From: Methanobacteriota archaeon
Lineage (GTDB): Archaea > Halobacteriota > Methanosarcinia > Methanosarcinales > Methanosarcinaceae
Direction of reading: 5' to 3'
Assembly (NCBI GenBank): GCA_030054735.1
Contig: JASGVX010000114.1
Location: 1 to 40,817 of the forward strand
Length of the DNA stretch: 40,817 nucleotides
Part shown: positions 1 through 7,260 of the stretch, one piece after another
Numbering within the stretch: position 1 is the stretch's first letter
Layout of the letters: every line of letters starts with the position of its first letter
Made by a program: the position numbers and the translations under genes
Notes under the pieces: generated by a model
What the model was told of the DNA's origin: nothing
Seen by the model: only the letters and a program-made list of their open reading frames with translations
Database searches by the model: none

Positions 1-45
1 TTGATCGACAAGATAATCTTTTATGAGAGAGAATAAATCTACCAT
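1..45 (-). CDS. 5' end of an unidentified gene (partial)
   Basis: Only the first 15 codons lie in the window (reads MVDLFSLIKDYLVDQ on the minus strand) and the frame is still open at the edge. The start is supported by a strong Shine-Dalgarno, GGAGG at 54-58, eight bases upstream of the ATG at 45. The fragment is too short to assign a family. Confidence 0.45.
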   Translation of the reverse strand, partial: MVDLFSLIKDYLVDQ

Positions 46-581
46 TGACTCTGCCTCCTTATTTTTGTGATGAAGAAAAAGGATACAGAGTCAATCATAT
101 TTTACAGAACTTTCGGTACGCTATCAAAAAATGGGTTTTGACGGAGGAATTTTGAAATTTCCCGATTTTTTCAACCTTTTGCCTTCATTGAAATAATTTT
201 TATTTCCATTCCCAAAGCTTCAACTGAGAAATTAACCCAAATTTGATAGATCCTGCTAATTAATACAGTATTTTCTTACACAAAACACATTACATTGACA
301 CATTACATTTAAGTAATATGGTAAATGTCAAAAAATCATAAGATTCAAGACAAAACATTAAATTGTATGATAAAAACAGAAGCATGAAGCCCTCTTAGAT
401 ATTATAAACTCTATGCTTCTGTCAAATATGGGTTTCAGAAATAACAGCTCAAGCATGTAGCAAAGCCCCTGAGAGAAGAGAAAAGTGGACACTTGTACTG
501 CTTACGGAAAAATTGAAGAAAAAAGAAGGGAAATGCTCAATATTAATTAGTGAGCACTGCCAAACTTAAGTTTTAAAGATA
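46..581. other. AT-rich intergenic region with a dispersed repeat
   Basis: No convincing gene is seen. Positions 149-236, read on the minus strand, match 36152-36235 on the plus strand, so a piece of a dispersed element lies here. The rest is AT-rich, low-complexity sequence. It contains the 5' region of the leftward partial gene and the 3' flank of the F420-dependent NADP reductase gene. Confidence 0.5.
149..236 (-). repeat. Dispersed repeat, copy 1
   Basis: About 85 bp that, read on the minus strand, is similar to 36152-36235. The best matching block covers the CAGTTGAAGCTTTGGGAATG core and the following ATTTCAATGAAGG stretch. No open frame is carried. At the other locus the same block sits inside an element with terminal inverted repeats. 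Confidence 0.55.
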
Positions 582-1289
582 TCAATTAAAGTTCATTCCA
601 AGATCTTTAAGCCCATTTAGTTTTGCAAGATTGATAAGTAACGGTGTGAGAGATTCCACAGTATTTGCCTGTTTAAGAGGACCTCCATCCAGAGGTTTAA
701 GGCATCCCATATTTCGTGTGAGTTCCATAACAAATTTCTTTGCTTCAATATCATCACTACATATGATTGTGTCATAAACGTCTTTGCATTTAGTAATATC
801 CTTAAGCTTTGCTGCAGGGATATTATGATATGCTGCAACGACTTTAGTAGATGGCAGGACTTTTTCCCGGATTAAAAGAGCAGCCGAACCTTCTGATGGA
901 GCTTTGTAGATAAAAAGGCTCCCCTCTTTTACCATGGGAACAACAGGAGTGATAAGAATCTTGTTTTCAAGTTCATCCCGGATTTCGTCCAGCAGAGACA
1001 AAACATAATCAAAACGGATTGAGAGAATGATTAGTTCGGCTTCTCGAGCAGCTTCAAAGTTTGTATTTCCCGTGATGGTTATCTTAGATGTATCGAACCC
1101 TAAATTTTCTAGATTTATTAAGACCTGCTTTGCAGATTCTTCCGCACTTTCCTTAGATCTGGAACCAATAATTACTTCATTCTTTATGCCTTCGAGCGCA
1201 ATATTTTGAAGGGCTAACCTGAGAATCATTCCTTCTCCTAAATTGCCGGTTCCTCCAAGAATAGCTATTTTTAATTTTTTGTGATTCAA
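582..1289 (-). CDS. npdG: F420H2:NADP+ oxidoreductase (Fno/NpdG family), divergent paralogue
   Basis: Transfers hydride between reduced coenzyme F420 and NADP+ in the cytoplasm. The family is recognised from the N-terminal Rossmann motif GGTGNLGEG, the GSRS sequence expected to bind the NADP 2'-phosphate, the AYHNIPAAKL segment, and the C-terminal LDGGPLKQANTVESLTPLL block typical of archaeal Fno. About 235 aa, slightly longer than usual because of an insertion of about seven residues before GSRS; the usual TIPW-type motif reads LSIRFD. A TTG at 1289 is preferred to the ATG at 1304 because GGAGGT (1297-1302) lies seven bases before the TTG and inside the longer reading. It lies downstream of phaB on the same strand with a gap of about 370 bp. 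I infer that it supplies NADPH to the acetoacetyl-CoA reductase. The divergent motifs mean another F420- or NADP-linked reductase role is possible. Confidence 0.85.
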   Translation of the reverse strand: MNHKKLKIAILGGTGNLGEGMILRLALQNIALEGIKNEVIIGSRSKESAEESAKQVLINLENLGFDTSKITITGNTNFEAAREAELIILSIRFDYVLSLLDEIRDELENKILITPVVPMVKEGSLFIYKAPSEGSAALLIREKVLPSTKVVAAYHNIPAAKLKDITKCKDVYDTIICSDDIEAKKFVMELTRNMGCLKPLDGGPLKQANTVESLTPLLINLAKLNGLKDLGMNFN

Positions 1290-1302
1290 TGAAAAGACCT
1301 CC
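1290..1302 (-). promoter_or_regulatory. Shine-Dalgarno deciding a TTG start
   Basis: GGAGGT at 1297-1302 (minus strand) is seven bases from TTG 1287-1289. It lies inside the alternative ATG-initiated reading frame, which has no ribosome binding site of its own, so the TTG is the more likely start of npdG. Confidence 0.6.
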
Positions 1303-1464
1303 ATTTCTTTACCAATTTGCTATTCAATTGCTACATTGGCAATGTAAAACCCGTTACAAAAATTTTCTTTTTATGTTTTGAGGTTATAACTGGCACCTTT
1401 ATGTACCATTTTTCTGGGGGATAAAAATGATAAGTTTGGTAAATCTGAGTTTTTTCACTTATTT

Positions 1465-1538
1465 TATGAAACGCACATGATATTCTTCAAATAACAGGCA
1501 CAAAAAATGAAAGTACCTGAAAGCACTTTCATGCTAAA
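1465..1538 (+). repeat. Hairpin-bearing dispersed repeat, copy 1
   Basis: A block of about 75 bp containing CTTCAAATAACAGGCAC followed by a hairpin with 8-bp arms ATGAAAGT / ACTTTCAT. Related copies lie at 7571-7625 (minus, partial), 14659-14722 (minus) and 25268-25341 (plus). It sits in the gap between phaB and npdG. Confidence 0.65.
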
Positions 1539-1560
1539 TAACCAAATCTTTTGCGATGGA

Positions 1561-1595
1561 ACCTTGCCTTTTTCTCATCTTTTCGCAAGGATGGC
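1561..1595 (-). terminator. Possible phaB terminator hairpin
   Basis: CCTTGC and GCAAGG flank a pyrimidine-rich loop about 70-100 bp beyond the phaB stop codon. Read on the minus strand there is no long U tract directly after the stem, so the assignment is weak. Confidence 0.3.
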
Positions 1596-1661
1596 GGGCT
1601 GGAGTAGAGAGAAGTAGAGGGTTATCCCCCTACCAATGTATTCCCTCTAACATATCTATTT

Positions 1662-2417
1662 TTAGATGTAGTATCCTCCATTTACATCTATAATCTGGCC
1701 CGTTATGTATTCCCCGTCTTCAGATACAAGGTAAGCCACTGCTCCAGCTACTTCGGATGGTTCCCCGAGTCTTCCAAGAGGTATCTGGGAAATAATTTTA
1801 TCCAGTATATCTTTTGGAATCGCTTTGACCATTTCAGTCCCTACAAATCCTGGTGCTACTACATTTACAGTTATACCTTTACTCGCAAATTCCTTTGCCA
1901 AAGTTTTTGTCAGACCAATCAATCCTGCCTTTGAGGCTGAATAGTTTGCCTGCCCAAAATTACCCATTCTTCCTATTACTGAGGAAATATTCACGATTCT
2001 GCCATATTTCCTCTCGATCATACCATCTATAACTGCTTTGCTACAATAAAACGCACCGTCGAGGTTCACAGATATGACCTCAGACCACATCTCGGGTGTC
2101 ATTTTTACGAACGACTTATCCCTGGTGATGCCTGCATTATTAACGAGGATATCAATCTTACCTAATTCCTTCACAACCTCGTCTCGCATCTTAATCACTT
2201 GCTCAAAATCGTTCACGTTAGCTTGAACTATACAGGAACGCCTGCCCATAGAGTTTATCGCATCCGAGACTTCTTCAGCGTGCTCCTTTGAGGCCTGATA
2301 GTTTATAGCTACGTCCGCACCCTCTTCTGCTAATCGCAGAGCAATAGCTCGACCAATCCCGCGTGACCCTCCGGTAACTAAAGCGACCTTACCTTCCAGA
2401 TTTTTTTTCTCTCTCAT
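1662..2417 (-). CDS. phaB: Acetoacetyl-CoA reductase (PhaB/FabG-type SDR)
   Basis: Reduces acetoacetyl-CoA to (R)-3-hydroxybutyryl-CoA with NADPH, the second step of PHB synthesis. The 251-residue protein has the full classical SDR layout: TGGSRGIG (16-23), NNAG (93-96), N118, S146, Y159 and K163 (YSASK), and a C-terminal VNGG. The GRMGNFGQANYSASKAG stretch and the VIDGM segment resemble PhaB, although FabG-type 3-oxoacyl reductases share them. The start at 2417 is chosen because AGGTGA lies five bases upstream; a longer frame reaching back to 2468 overlaps the phaA end and lacks such a site. Only five bases separate it from the phaA stop, so the two are translationally coupled. The operon context favours PhaB over a fatty-acid role, since archaea lack a standard FabF/FabH system. 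Confidence 0.9.
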   Translation of the reverse strand: MREKKNLEGKVALVTGGSRGIGRAIALRLAEEGADVAINYQASKEHAEEVSDAINSMGRRSCIVQANVNDFEQVIKMRDEVVKELGKIDILVNNAGITRDKSFVKMTPEMWSEVISVNLDGAFYCSKAVIDGMIERKYGRIVNISSVIGRMGNFGQANYSASKAGLIGLTKTLAKEFASKGITVNVVAPGFVGTEMVKAIPKDILDKIISQIPLGRLGEPSEVAGAVAYLVSEDGEYITGQIIDVNGGYYI

Positions 2418-2422
2418 AGTGC

Positions 2423-3601
2423 TCACCTTTTTACCACCATGGCAATACCCTGACCTCCTCCAATACAAAGAGATGCAAGACCATAGGTACCTTTTCTTTT
2501 ACTTAACTCATGCAAGAGTGTCACTAAGATGCGGGTACCACTGGCTCCTATTGGATGTCCAAGGGCTATAGCACCACCATTGACATTTACTTTCTCAGGG
2601 TTCAATCCAATTTCTTCCCTAACCACAATGCTCTGTGCGGCAAAGGCTTCATTGAGTTCAATCAGGTCAAGTTGATCAACGCTTATGCCCGCGTGCTCTA
2701 TGGCCTTTCTGCTTGCTCCAACTGGCCCTAAGCACATTACCTCCGGTGGTACTCCATAGAGCCCATATCCTGCAATTGTGGCCATGGGCTTAATACCCTT
2801 TTCTTCGGCTTTTTCTTCGGACATCAAAAGGACTGCTGCGGCTCCATCATTAATCCCAGATGAGTTGCCTGCAGTTACTGTGCCGCCTGCTTTAAAAGCG
2901 GGTTTTAGCTTTGCGAGGGTTTCTATTGTCGTGTTGAAGCGTGGGTATTCATCGGTATCAAAGATTACAGGTTCGCCTTTCGGCTGGGGGATTTTTACTG
3001 GGGTAATTTCATCCTTGAACCTTCCTGCCTTGATTGCTGCCTCTGCCTTATTCTGACTTTTCGCCGCGTATTCATCCTGCGCTTCCCTGGTTACATTGTA
3101 ACTTTCGGCTGTGTTCTCAGCAGTCATTCCCATATGGAAATCATGGAAGACATCCCACAAACCATCATTTATCATCAAATCAACAACTTTATCATGGCCC
3201 ATCCGTACTCCCCATCGGTTGTTTTCCAGGGCATACGGAGTATTCGACATGCATTCTGTGCCACCTGCGAGAATTACATCCGCATCTCCTAGCATAATCA
3301 TCTGAGCCCCAAGAATCACCGATTTCAGACCCGATCCGCATACTTTGTTCACACAATAGGCGGGAACCTCGTTTGGAATTCCTGCATAAATTGCAGCCTG
3401 TCGTGCCACATTCTGGCCATGACCGGCGGAAAGGACATTTCCTAAAATGACTTCTTTAACTTCATTTGTCTCAACACCTACCCGTGTTAAGGTATCCTTC
3501 AATACCAGAGAACCAAGATGTCCTGGATCAAAAGATTTCAAACTCCCCCCAAACTTTCCGATTGCAGTCCTTGTTGCTGATACAATAACTACTTTATTCA
3601 T
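2423..3601 (-). CDS. phaA: Acetyl-CoA C-acetyltransferase (bacterial-type biosynthetic thiolase, PhaA)
   Basis: Condenses two acetyl-CoA into acetoacetyl-CoA. The 392-residue length and catalytic residues match the well-studied biosynthetic thiolases: C88 in KVCGSG, H349 in [14 protein letters not shown] and C379 in CIGGG, together with NEAFAAQ. The ribosome binding site GGAAGG lies just upstream of ATG 3601. This is the bacterial-type PhaA/AtoB thiolase. It is not the archaeal thiolase that pairs with an HMG-CoA synthase and a DUF35 partner for isoprenoid synthesis, and no such partners are adjacent. It lies between the MITE-interrupted SDR remnant and phaB. Transfer from bacteria is likely (inference), but codon use here is not obviously different from its neighbours by eye. 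Confidence 0.92.
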   Translation of the reverse strand: MNKVVIVSATRTAIGKFGGSLKSFDPGHLGSLVLKDTLTRVGVETNEVKEVILGNVLSAGHGQNVARQAAIYAGIPNEVPAYCVNKVCGSGLKSVILGAQMIMLGDADVILAGGTECMSNTPYALENNRWGVRMGHDKVVDLMINDGLWDVFHDFHMGMTAENTAESYNVTREAQDEYAAKSQNKAEAAIKAGRFKDEITPVKIPQPKGEPVIFDTDEYPRFNTTIETLAKLKPAFKAGGTVTAGNSSGINDGAAAVLLMSEEKAEEKGIKPMATIAGYGLYGVPPEVMCLGPVGASRKAIEHAGISVDQLDLIELNEAFAAQSIVVREEIGLNPEKVNVNGGAIALGHPIGASGTRILVTLLHELSKRKGTYGLASLCIGGGQGIAMVVKR

Positions 3602-3660
3602 ATTTTCGCCTTCCTATACTAAGTTTTGATAAAGTAATTTAATTGTTTCCTATTGGTTGC

Positions 3661-3893
3661 ACTAGTGTCAAGAACGCTTAATTATTAATCACCTATAGGG
3701 CTTACGCAATTGAACTGAAAACCATAAGCGGAAAATACTTAACCGTATAACTCAGACTAATGCTGACGAGTCCGCATGTGCCTGATTTTACTCCTCAACT
3801 GCGTAAGTCCTAACCTATTAGATCTGAATCCTTGTGCTCTGAAGGTATAATACCAAAGACAATATGCAAAAATTAAATCACAATGACACTAGT
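3661..3893. mobile_element. MITE-like element with ACTAGTGTCA ends
   Basis: A 233-bp element bounded by perfect 10-bp inverted repeats, ACTAGTGTCA at 3661-3670 and TGACACTAGT at 3884-3893. It is flanked on both sides by TTGC (3657-3660 and 3894-3897), a candidate 4-bp target duplication. It has no coding capacity. Related ends occur in the tandem element at 26484-26656 and as a lone TGACACTAGT at about 39814-39823. It truncates the SDR remnant next to phaC and carries a 115-bp MITE inside. Confidence 0.65.
3697..3811 (-). mobile_element. 115-bp MITE, copy 1 (nested)
   Basis: Ends in the inverted pair AGGRCTTACGC / GCGTAAGTCCT. It has the same length as, and is the reverse complement of, the copies at 17820-17934 and 26369-26483. 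It is nested within the ACTAGTGTCA-ended element. ACCTAT occurs immediately to the left and one base beyond the right end, a possible target duplication. Confidence 0.75.
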
Positions 3894-4009
3894 TTGCAAA
3901 AATCCCTTACCGTTTTTCTCACATCAGCGACAATAAATTTAGCTCCTTCTTTTACAAATAGATTTGCAATCTCCTTTCCAATATCTCCTCCTGCACCTTT
4001 AATAGTCAT
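3879..4009 (-). pseudogene. Truncated short-chain dehydrogenase (N-terminal remnant)
   Basis: On the minus strand, just after phaC, a frame reads KVMTIKGAGGDIGKEIANLF and continues VKEGAKFIVADV. This is the beta-alpha-beta nucleotide-binding start of a classical SDR with the GxxxGxG glycine motif. About 33 residues survive of an expected 250. The frame then runs into the MITE-like element at 3893 and stops at 3879. The remainder of the gene is absent, so insertion was accompanied by deletion. It was probably once a second 3-hydroxyacyl-CoA dehydrogenase/reductase of the PHA operon (inference). Confidence 0.7.
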
Positions 4010-4039
4010 AACTTTATTTTAAATTCTCATTTTTCGTCT

Positions 4040-5218
4040 TTATACGCGTCGCTTCCTTCTTTGCTCAATATTTTCTTTTGCAGGATTTTCTTCTACCTCT
4101 TTAGGTTTTTCTTCTACCTCTTTAGGTTTTTCTTCTCCCGTTTGATCGGGTAAAGACTTAGGCTTTAACCACTCAACAATCGTAGGGCAGACTTCTTTCT
4201 GGGATTTGGAGCCCACAAACATGCCTGCATGGCCAGTCGAGATAACCAGAGTCGTTTTATCGTCACTCGATACCACATCACTAAGCGGTTTACTTGCTTC
4301 ATTTGGAACGAGGTGATCAAATTTCCCCATCATGTTTAGCAGGGGCATGGTGATATTTTTCAAATTGATAGTTTTTCCACCAAGCATCATCTCATTTTTT
4401 ATCAGGAGGTTTTTCTGGTAACAGTCTTTTAGAAACTGTCGGTAAGCCTCGCCAGCCTGACTGGGACTGTCGAATATCCACTTCTCCATTCTAAGGAAGT
4501 TCTTCATAGTTTCTTCGTTTCGAAGCTCACATTCCTCATCATCGTCACATTCCATTCGCTCAAATAGACCAATATACTTGTCAATCATTGTCCTGCAAGG
4601 GTCTGCAAGCAGGAACCCTATATTAAGGATATCACCGGGCACTATTCCATAGTAGTCTACGATTTTGTCCACGTCCAGGCTCTTCGACCAGGCAAAAAGA
4701 ATTCCTTCATCAGTATCAAAGTCAAATGGAGCCACAAGAGTGATAAGGTTCTTCACTTTCTCAGGATGTAAGGCAGCGTACATCACAGAAAAGGTTCCTC
4801 CCTGGCATACGCCAAACAGCGTTATCTTATCTACTCCCTTCCTTTCTCTAACCTTATCCACAGCTGTATTGATATACCCGTTCACATAATCGTCAAGTGT
4901 GAGATATTTGTCCAGTCCGGAGGGATATCCCCAATCAATAAGATACACATCAAAACCTTCATCCAGTAGCCTCTTTATCACACTTTTATCGGGCTGAAGA
5001 TCAAGGATATAGTATCTGTTCACAAGAGCATACACAATAAGTATAGGAGTATGGTGTGTTTTCTCTACGGTAGGAATATAATGGAGGACTTTCATTTTAT
5101 TTTCGGTATAGATGACTTCAGAAGGTGTCATTCCAACCGAATAGTCTGGATTTTTTAAAAGTACTTCCATCCCTCGTTTGAATTTTTCGATGTCTCCCAT
5201 AAATATAGGTTTGTACAT
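4040..5218 (-). CDS. phaC: Class III PHA synthase catalytic subunit PhaC
   Basis: Polymerises 3-hydroxyacyl-CoA into polyhydroxyalkanoate at the granule surface, normally with PhaE. The 392-residue protein has an alpha/beta-hydrolase fold with the modified lipase box GVCQGG, nucleophile C138, then D301 (GKFDHLVP) and H330 (STGHAGMF). The spacing is nearly the same as in the Allochromatium class III enzyme (C149/D302/H331). Other PhaC-like segments are VYLIDWGYPS (91-100) and LITLVAPFDF. An unusual charged tail (about 355-392) carries two copies of EEKPKEVEE and ends RRKRRV. GGAGGAGATTTC precedes ATG 5218. It lies 25 bp downstream of phaE and is presumably cotranscribed with it. The length and partner gene rule out class I (about 590 aa). 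The catalytic triad is intact, so activity is plausible. Confidence 0.93.
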   Translation of the reverse strand: MYKPIFMGDIEKFKRGMEVLLKNPDYSVGMTPSEVIYTENKMKVLHYIPTVEKTHHTPILIVYALVNRYYILDLQPDKSVIKRLLDEGFDVYLIDWGYPSGLDKYLTLDDYVNGYINTAVDKVRERKGVDKITLFGVCQGGTFSVMYAALHPEKVKNLITLVAPFDFDTDEGILFAWSKSLDVDKIVDYYGIVPGDILNIGFLLADPCRTMIDKYIGLFERMECDDDEECELRNEETMKNFLRMEKWIFDSPSQAGEAYRQFLKDCYQKNLLIKNEMMLGGKTINLKNITMPLLNMMGKFDHLVPNEASKPLSDVVSSDDKTTLVISTGHAGMFVGSKSQKEVCPTIVEWLKPKSLPDQTGEEKPKEVEEKPKEVEENPAKENIEQRRKRRV

Positions 5219-5243
5219 GAAATCTCCTCCCTCAAAAAATATG

Positions 5244-5807
5244 TCATTTTTTCATTGACAGCTCTTTCACCTGACTTGACAATTCCTTAACTGTTTTCTG
5301 TAAAGAATATAGTTCTTTCTCAATTTCATCGATATCGGTTTTTGTTGGAAGATTCATCGGTTTCAGGTAAGTTTCTTCGAGCATTTCCCGGTTAATTTTT
5401 TGAAAATCTATGAAACGCGACATGAACTCCCCTAAATCCTTTGAAAAATGATCAGATTTAAGGAATTCGTGAAAAGTCTCGCTAGATATATCCATCCATA
5501 TTTTGTAGAAGTCTTTGTATTGCCCAGGACTGATGTTTCCATCTATCATCTCGCTTTCTGTCTTTTCACGAACCTTGCGCATTGCATCCATGTACACAAT
5601 CATGAAATCGGTATTGGATTTCATCCATACCGTATTGAGATTGACAAAGGCCGAGAAACCCTTCATCTGTTTTTGGAAGATCTCACGTGTAGGCCCCATA
5701 GCAGGCATCTCAACAACCCTGCCAAGGGTATTCTGATAGGTTTTTAACCAGAAATCAAAGAATTCCTCTGTGGATTTAAAAGAGGATTCAGTATTGGAAT
5801 TTTCCAT
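5244..5807 (-). CDS. phaE: PHA synthase subunit PhaE
   Basis: Non-catalytic partner that activates class III PhaC. The 187-residue protein has the diagnostic C-terminus NLPTKTDIDEIEKELYSLQ (152-170) followed by a predicted coiled coil to about residue 185, the hallmark of the PHA_synth_III_E family. The body contains two aromatic helical units, FFDFWLKTYQNTLGR (16-30) and YKDFYKIWMDISSETF (97-112), of the kind repeated in the upstream gene. It is shorter than most bacterial PhaE (300 aa or more), closer to haloarchaeal PhaE in size. GAGGT lies six bases before ATG 5807. The gaps are 32 bp to the upstream gene and 25 bp to phaC. Confidence 0.88.
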   Translation of the reverse strand: MENSNTESSFKSTEEFFDFWLKTYQNTLGRVVEMPAMGPTREIFQKQMKGFSAFVNLNTVWMKSNTDFMIVYMDAMRKVREKTESEMIDGNISPGQYKDFYKIWMDISSETFHEFLKSDHFSKDLGEFMSRFIDFQKINREMLEETYLKPMNLPTKTDIDEIEKELYSLQKTVKELSSQVKELSMKK

Positions 5808-5839
5808 ATTAATACCTCATGGATTTAATATCCATTTTA

Positions 5840-6922
5840 TTACTTCAACCACATCTTTGCCATCATGTTAAAAGTGTCTGTATATATCTTTGCCATTGAA
5901 TATTCCTTTGCCATTATTTTCATAGGCTCCATAATTTCTTTCATCGGGCTTGCTATGGGCATGTCCTCAAAGAAGCTGTCAAAGGTTTTTTCGTACATCT
6001 TTACCCAGAGAGTATAGAAATTCTCATATGCGTTTGGATCATTGCTTTGTTCTGAGATTTCTCTGGACATTTGTGCGAGTTTTTCAAGTGCTTCTATCCA
6101 GATTTTGTACACTTTCAGATAATTATTGGTGTTCTGCAAGAAGTCCTCGAAGACCTCTTTTGAAGGCTGTATGGATCGGAAATCGAAGATTTTGCCACAG
6201 GTCTTCTGGTAGGTATTCAACCAGAGATTATAAAATTCCTTATACGCTTCAGGGCTTGCGTCTTCTCGGGAGAGCTCTGACATTTTGTAGTAGAACTCCC
6301 ATATAAATTCGGCCCATGGCTCATACATCTTGACAAATAAATTCTTCCATAGCCTGGATACCTGAACAAGAGAAGCTGAATAGATATCTGGGATACATTT
6401 ATAATTTTTAAATATCTCGTTAGTGCCCATCGTGGCAGGCAGGTCAAGAAGGTCGTCGAAGATTTTCTCATACGACTTCATCCACATGGTATAGCATTCC
6501 TTATATAGTGCCGGATCTTGCTTGTCCTGAAGTACCTGTCTTGTTTTCTGGGTATTATTATCTAACTCGTCAATCCATGATCTGAAAAGTTTATTTGATT
6601 CCTCAGCGCTTGCCATGAATTTTTCGAGCAGCTCATTAGTGGATTCTGGTGTTGGTATTGGATAAAATTTACCAAAGGTATTCTGGTAAGTTTTCATCCA
6701 ATCGTTATAAAATTCCTTATACTTCTGCGGTGCAGCTTCTTGTGATATTTCTGCCGTTTTCTCATTTAGTTCTTTCATGGATTCAAGCCAGGGCTTATAT
6801 AGTGTTCGATAAGAATTCTCCCACATCTTTGAGGCAGCAATGTAGCTGTCAGCCCAGCTCATAAAAAAGTCTTTTTGTTCTTTTCCTGTTGAAGATTTAT
6901 TCTCTTCACCTTCATTCACCAT
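5840..6922 (-). CDS. PhaE-like repeat protein (PHA granule/synthase-associated)
   Basis: A 360-residue helical, acidic and aromatic-rich protein built of four imperfect repeats starting near Y68, Y140, Y227 and Y299, plus a partial unit at 17-40. The repeat motif is approximately Y-K-E-F/C-Y-x2-W-x3-Y-x2-T/I-F/C, followed by a proline-containing linker and a second helix. The same unit occurs twice in the neighbouring PhaE, which ties the two proteins together. It lacks the LPT(K/R) and coiled-coil PhaE signature at its C-terminus. It has no signal peptide or membrane segment. It is the first gene of the cluster, with GAGGAG upstream of ATG 6922. It may be a duplicated and expanded PhaE, a second synthase activator or a phasin-like granule protein; the sequence does not decide. 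Confidence 0.75.
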   Translation of the reverse strand: MVNEGEENKSSTGKEQKDFFMSWADSYIAASKMWENSYRTLYKPWLESMKELNEKTAEISQEAAPQKYKEFYNDWMKTYQNTFGKFYPIPTPESTNELLEKFMASAEESNKLFRSWIDELDNNTQKTRQVLQDKQDPALYKECYTMWMKSYEKIFDDLLDLPATMGTNEIFKNYKCIPDIYSASLVQVSRLWKNLFVKMYEPWAEFIWEFYYKMSELSREDASPEAYKEFYNLWLNTYQKTCGKIFDFRSIQPSKEVFEDFLQNTNNYLKVYKIWIEALEKLAQMSREISEQSNDPNAYENFYTLWVKMYEKTFDSFFEDMPIASPMKEIMEPMKIMAKEYSMAKIYTDTFNMMAKMWLK

Positions 6923-7260
6923 AGATTTTCACTCCTCTTTCTTTACCTTTCACTGACAATTCCATTGAATTGAACAGGCCCTCTCATTTCATCCACTCCG
7001 CTATATGAAATGAAGAAGTAAATGAAGAATTATTATTCAGTACTGCTAAATAACTTATTTTGTTATTTAATTTTAAAGCAGTATACTTAATTTGCTGTAA
7101 AATTATAAATATCAAAAAATTATTGTATCGAAAATCCAACATCATGCGGTCAATTTATCTTGCAAGATACAAGAAATTGCCTTCAAATTTACAGCAAATT
7201 CGTAACACTGTCATTATTATATCATTTGTCTAAAATCACAGAACATCTACACTAGCTATT
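6923..7260. promoter_or_regulatory. Promoter/operator region of the pha cluster
   Basis: AT-rich leader upstream of the first pha gene. It contains a nested dyad: outer arms AGTACTGCT (7039-7047) and AGCAGTATACT (7077-7087), inner arms AAATAAC (7048-7054) and GTTATTT (7062-7068). A TTTAAAAT stretch that could serve as a TATA box overlaps it. Further out, 7089-7104 and 7186-7200 form a second inverted pair around TTTGCTGTAAA. The dyad is a candidate regulator-binding site; no regulator gene is adjacent. Confidence 0.4.

Larger units (their letters stand above)
3602..4039. other. Gap in the pha cluster filled by nested mobile repeats
   Basis: The 438 bases between phaC and phaA hold the N-terminal remnant of an SDR gene (3879-4009, minus), an element with inverted ends (3661-3893) and, nested inside that, a 115-bp MITE (3697-3811). 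No intact gene is present. The region may carry a new promoter for phaAB, but none is obvious. Confidence 0.7.

Noticed and set aside
2423-3601. Thiolase as part of the archaeal mevalonate pathway
   Set aside because: Archaeal acetoacetyl-CoA thiolase normally lies with HMG-CoA synthase and a DUF35 gene; neither is here, and the sequence is of the bacterial PhaA type with the pha partners adjacent.
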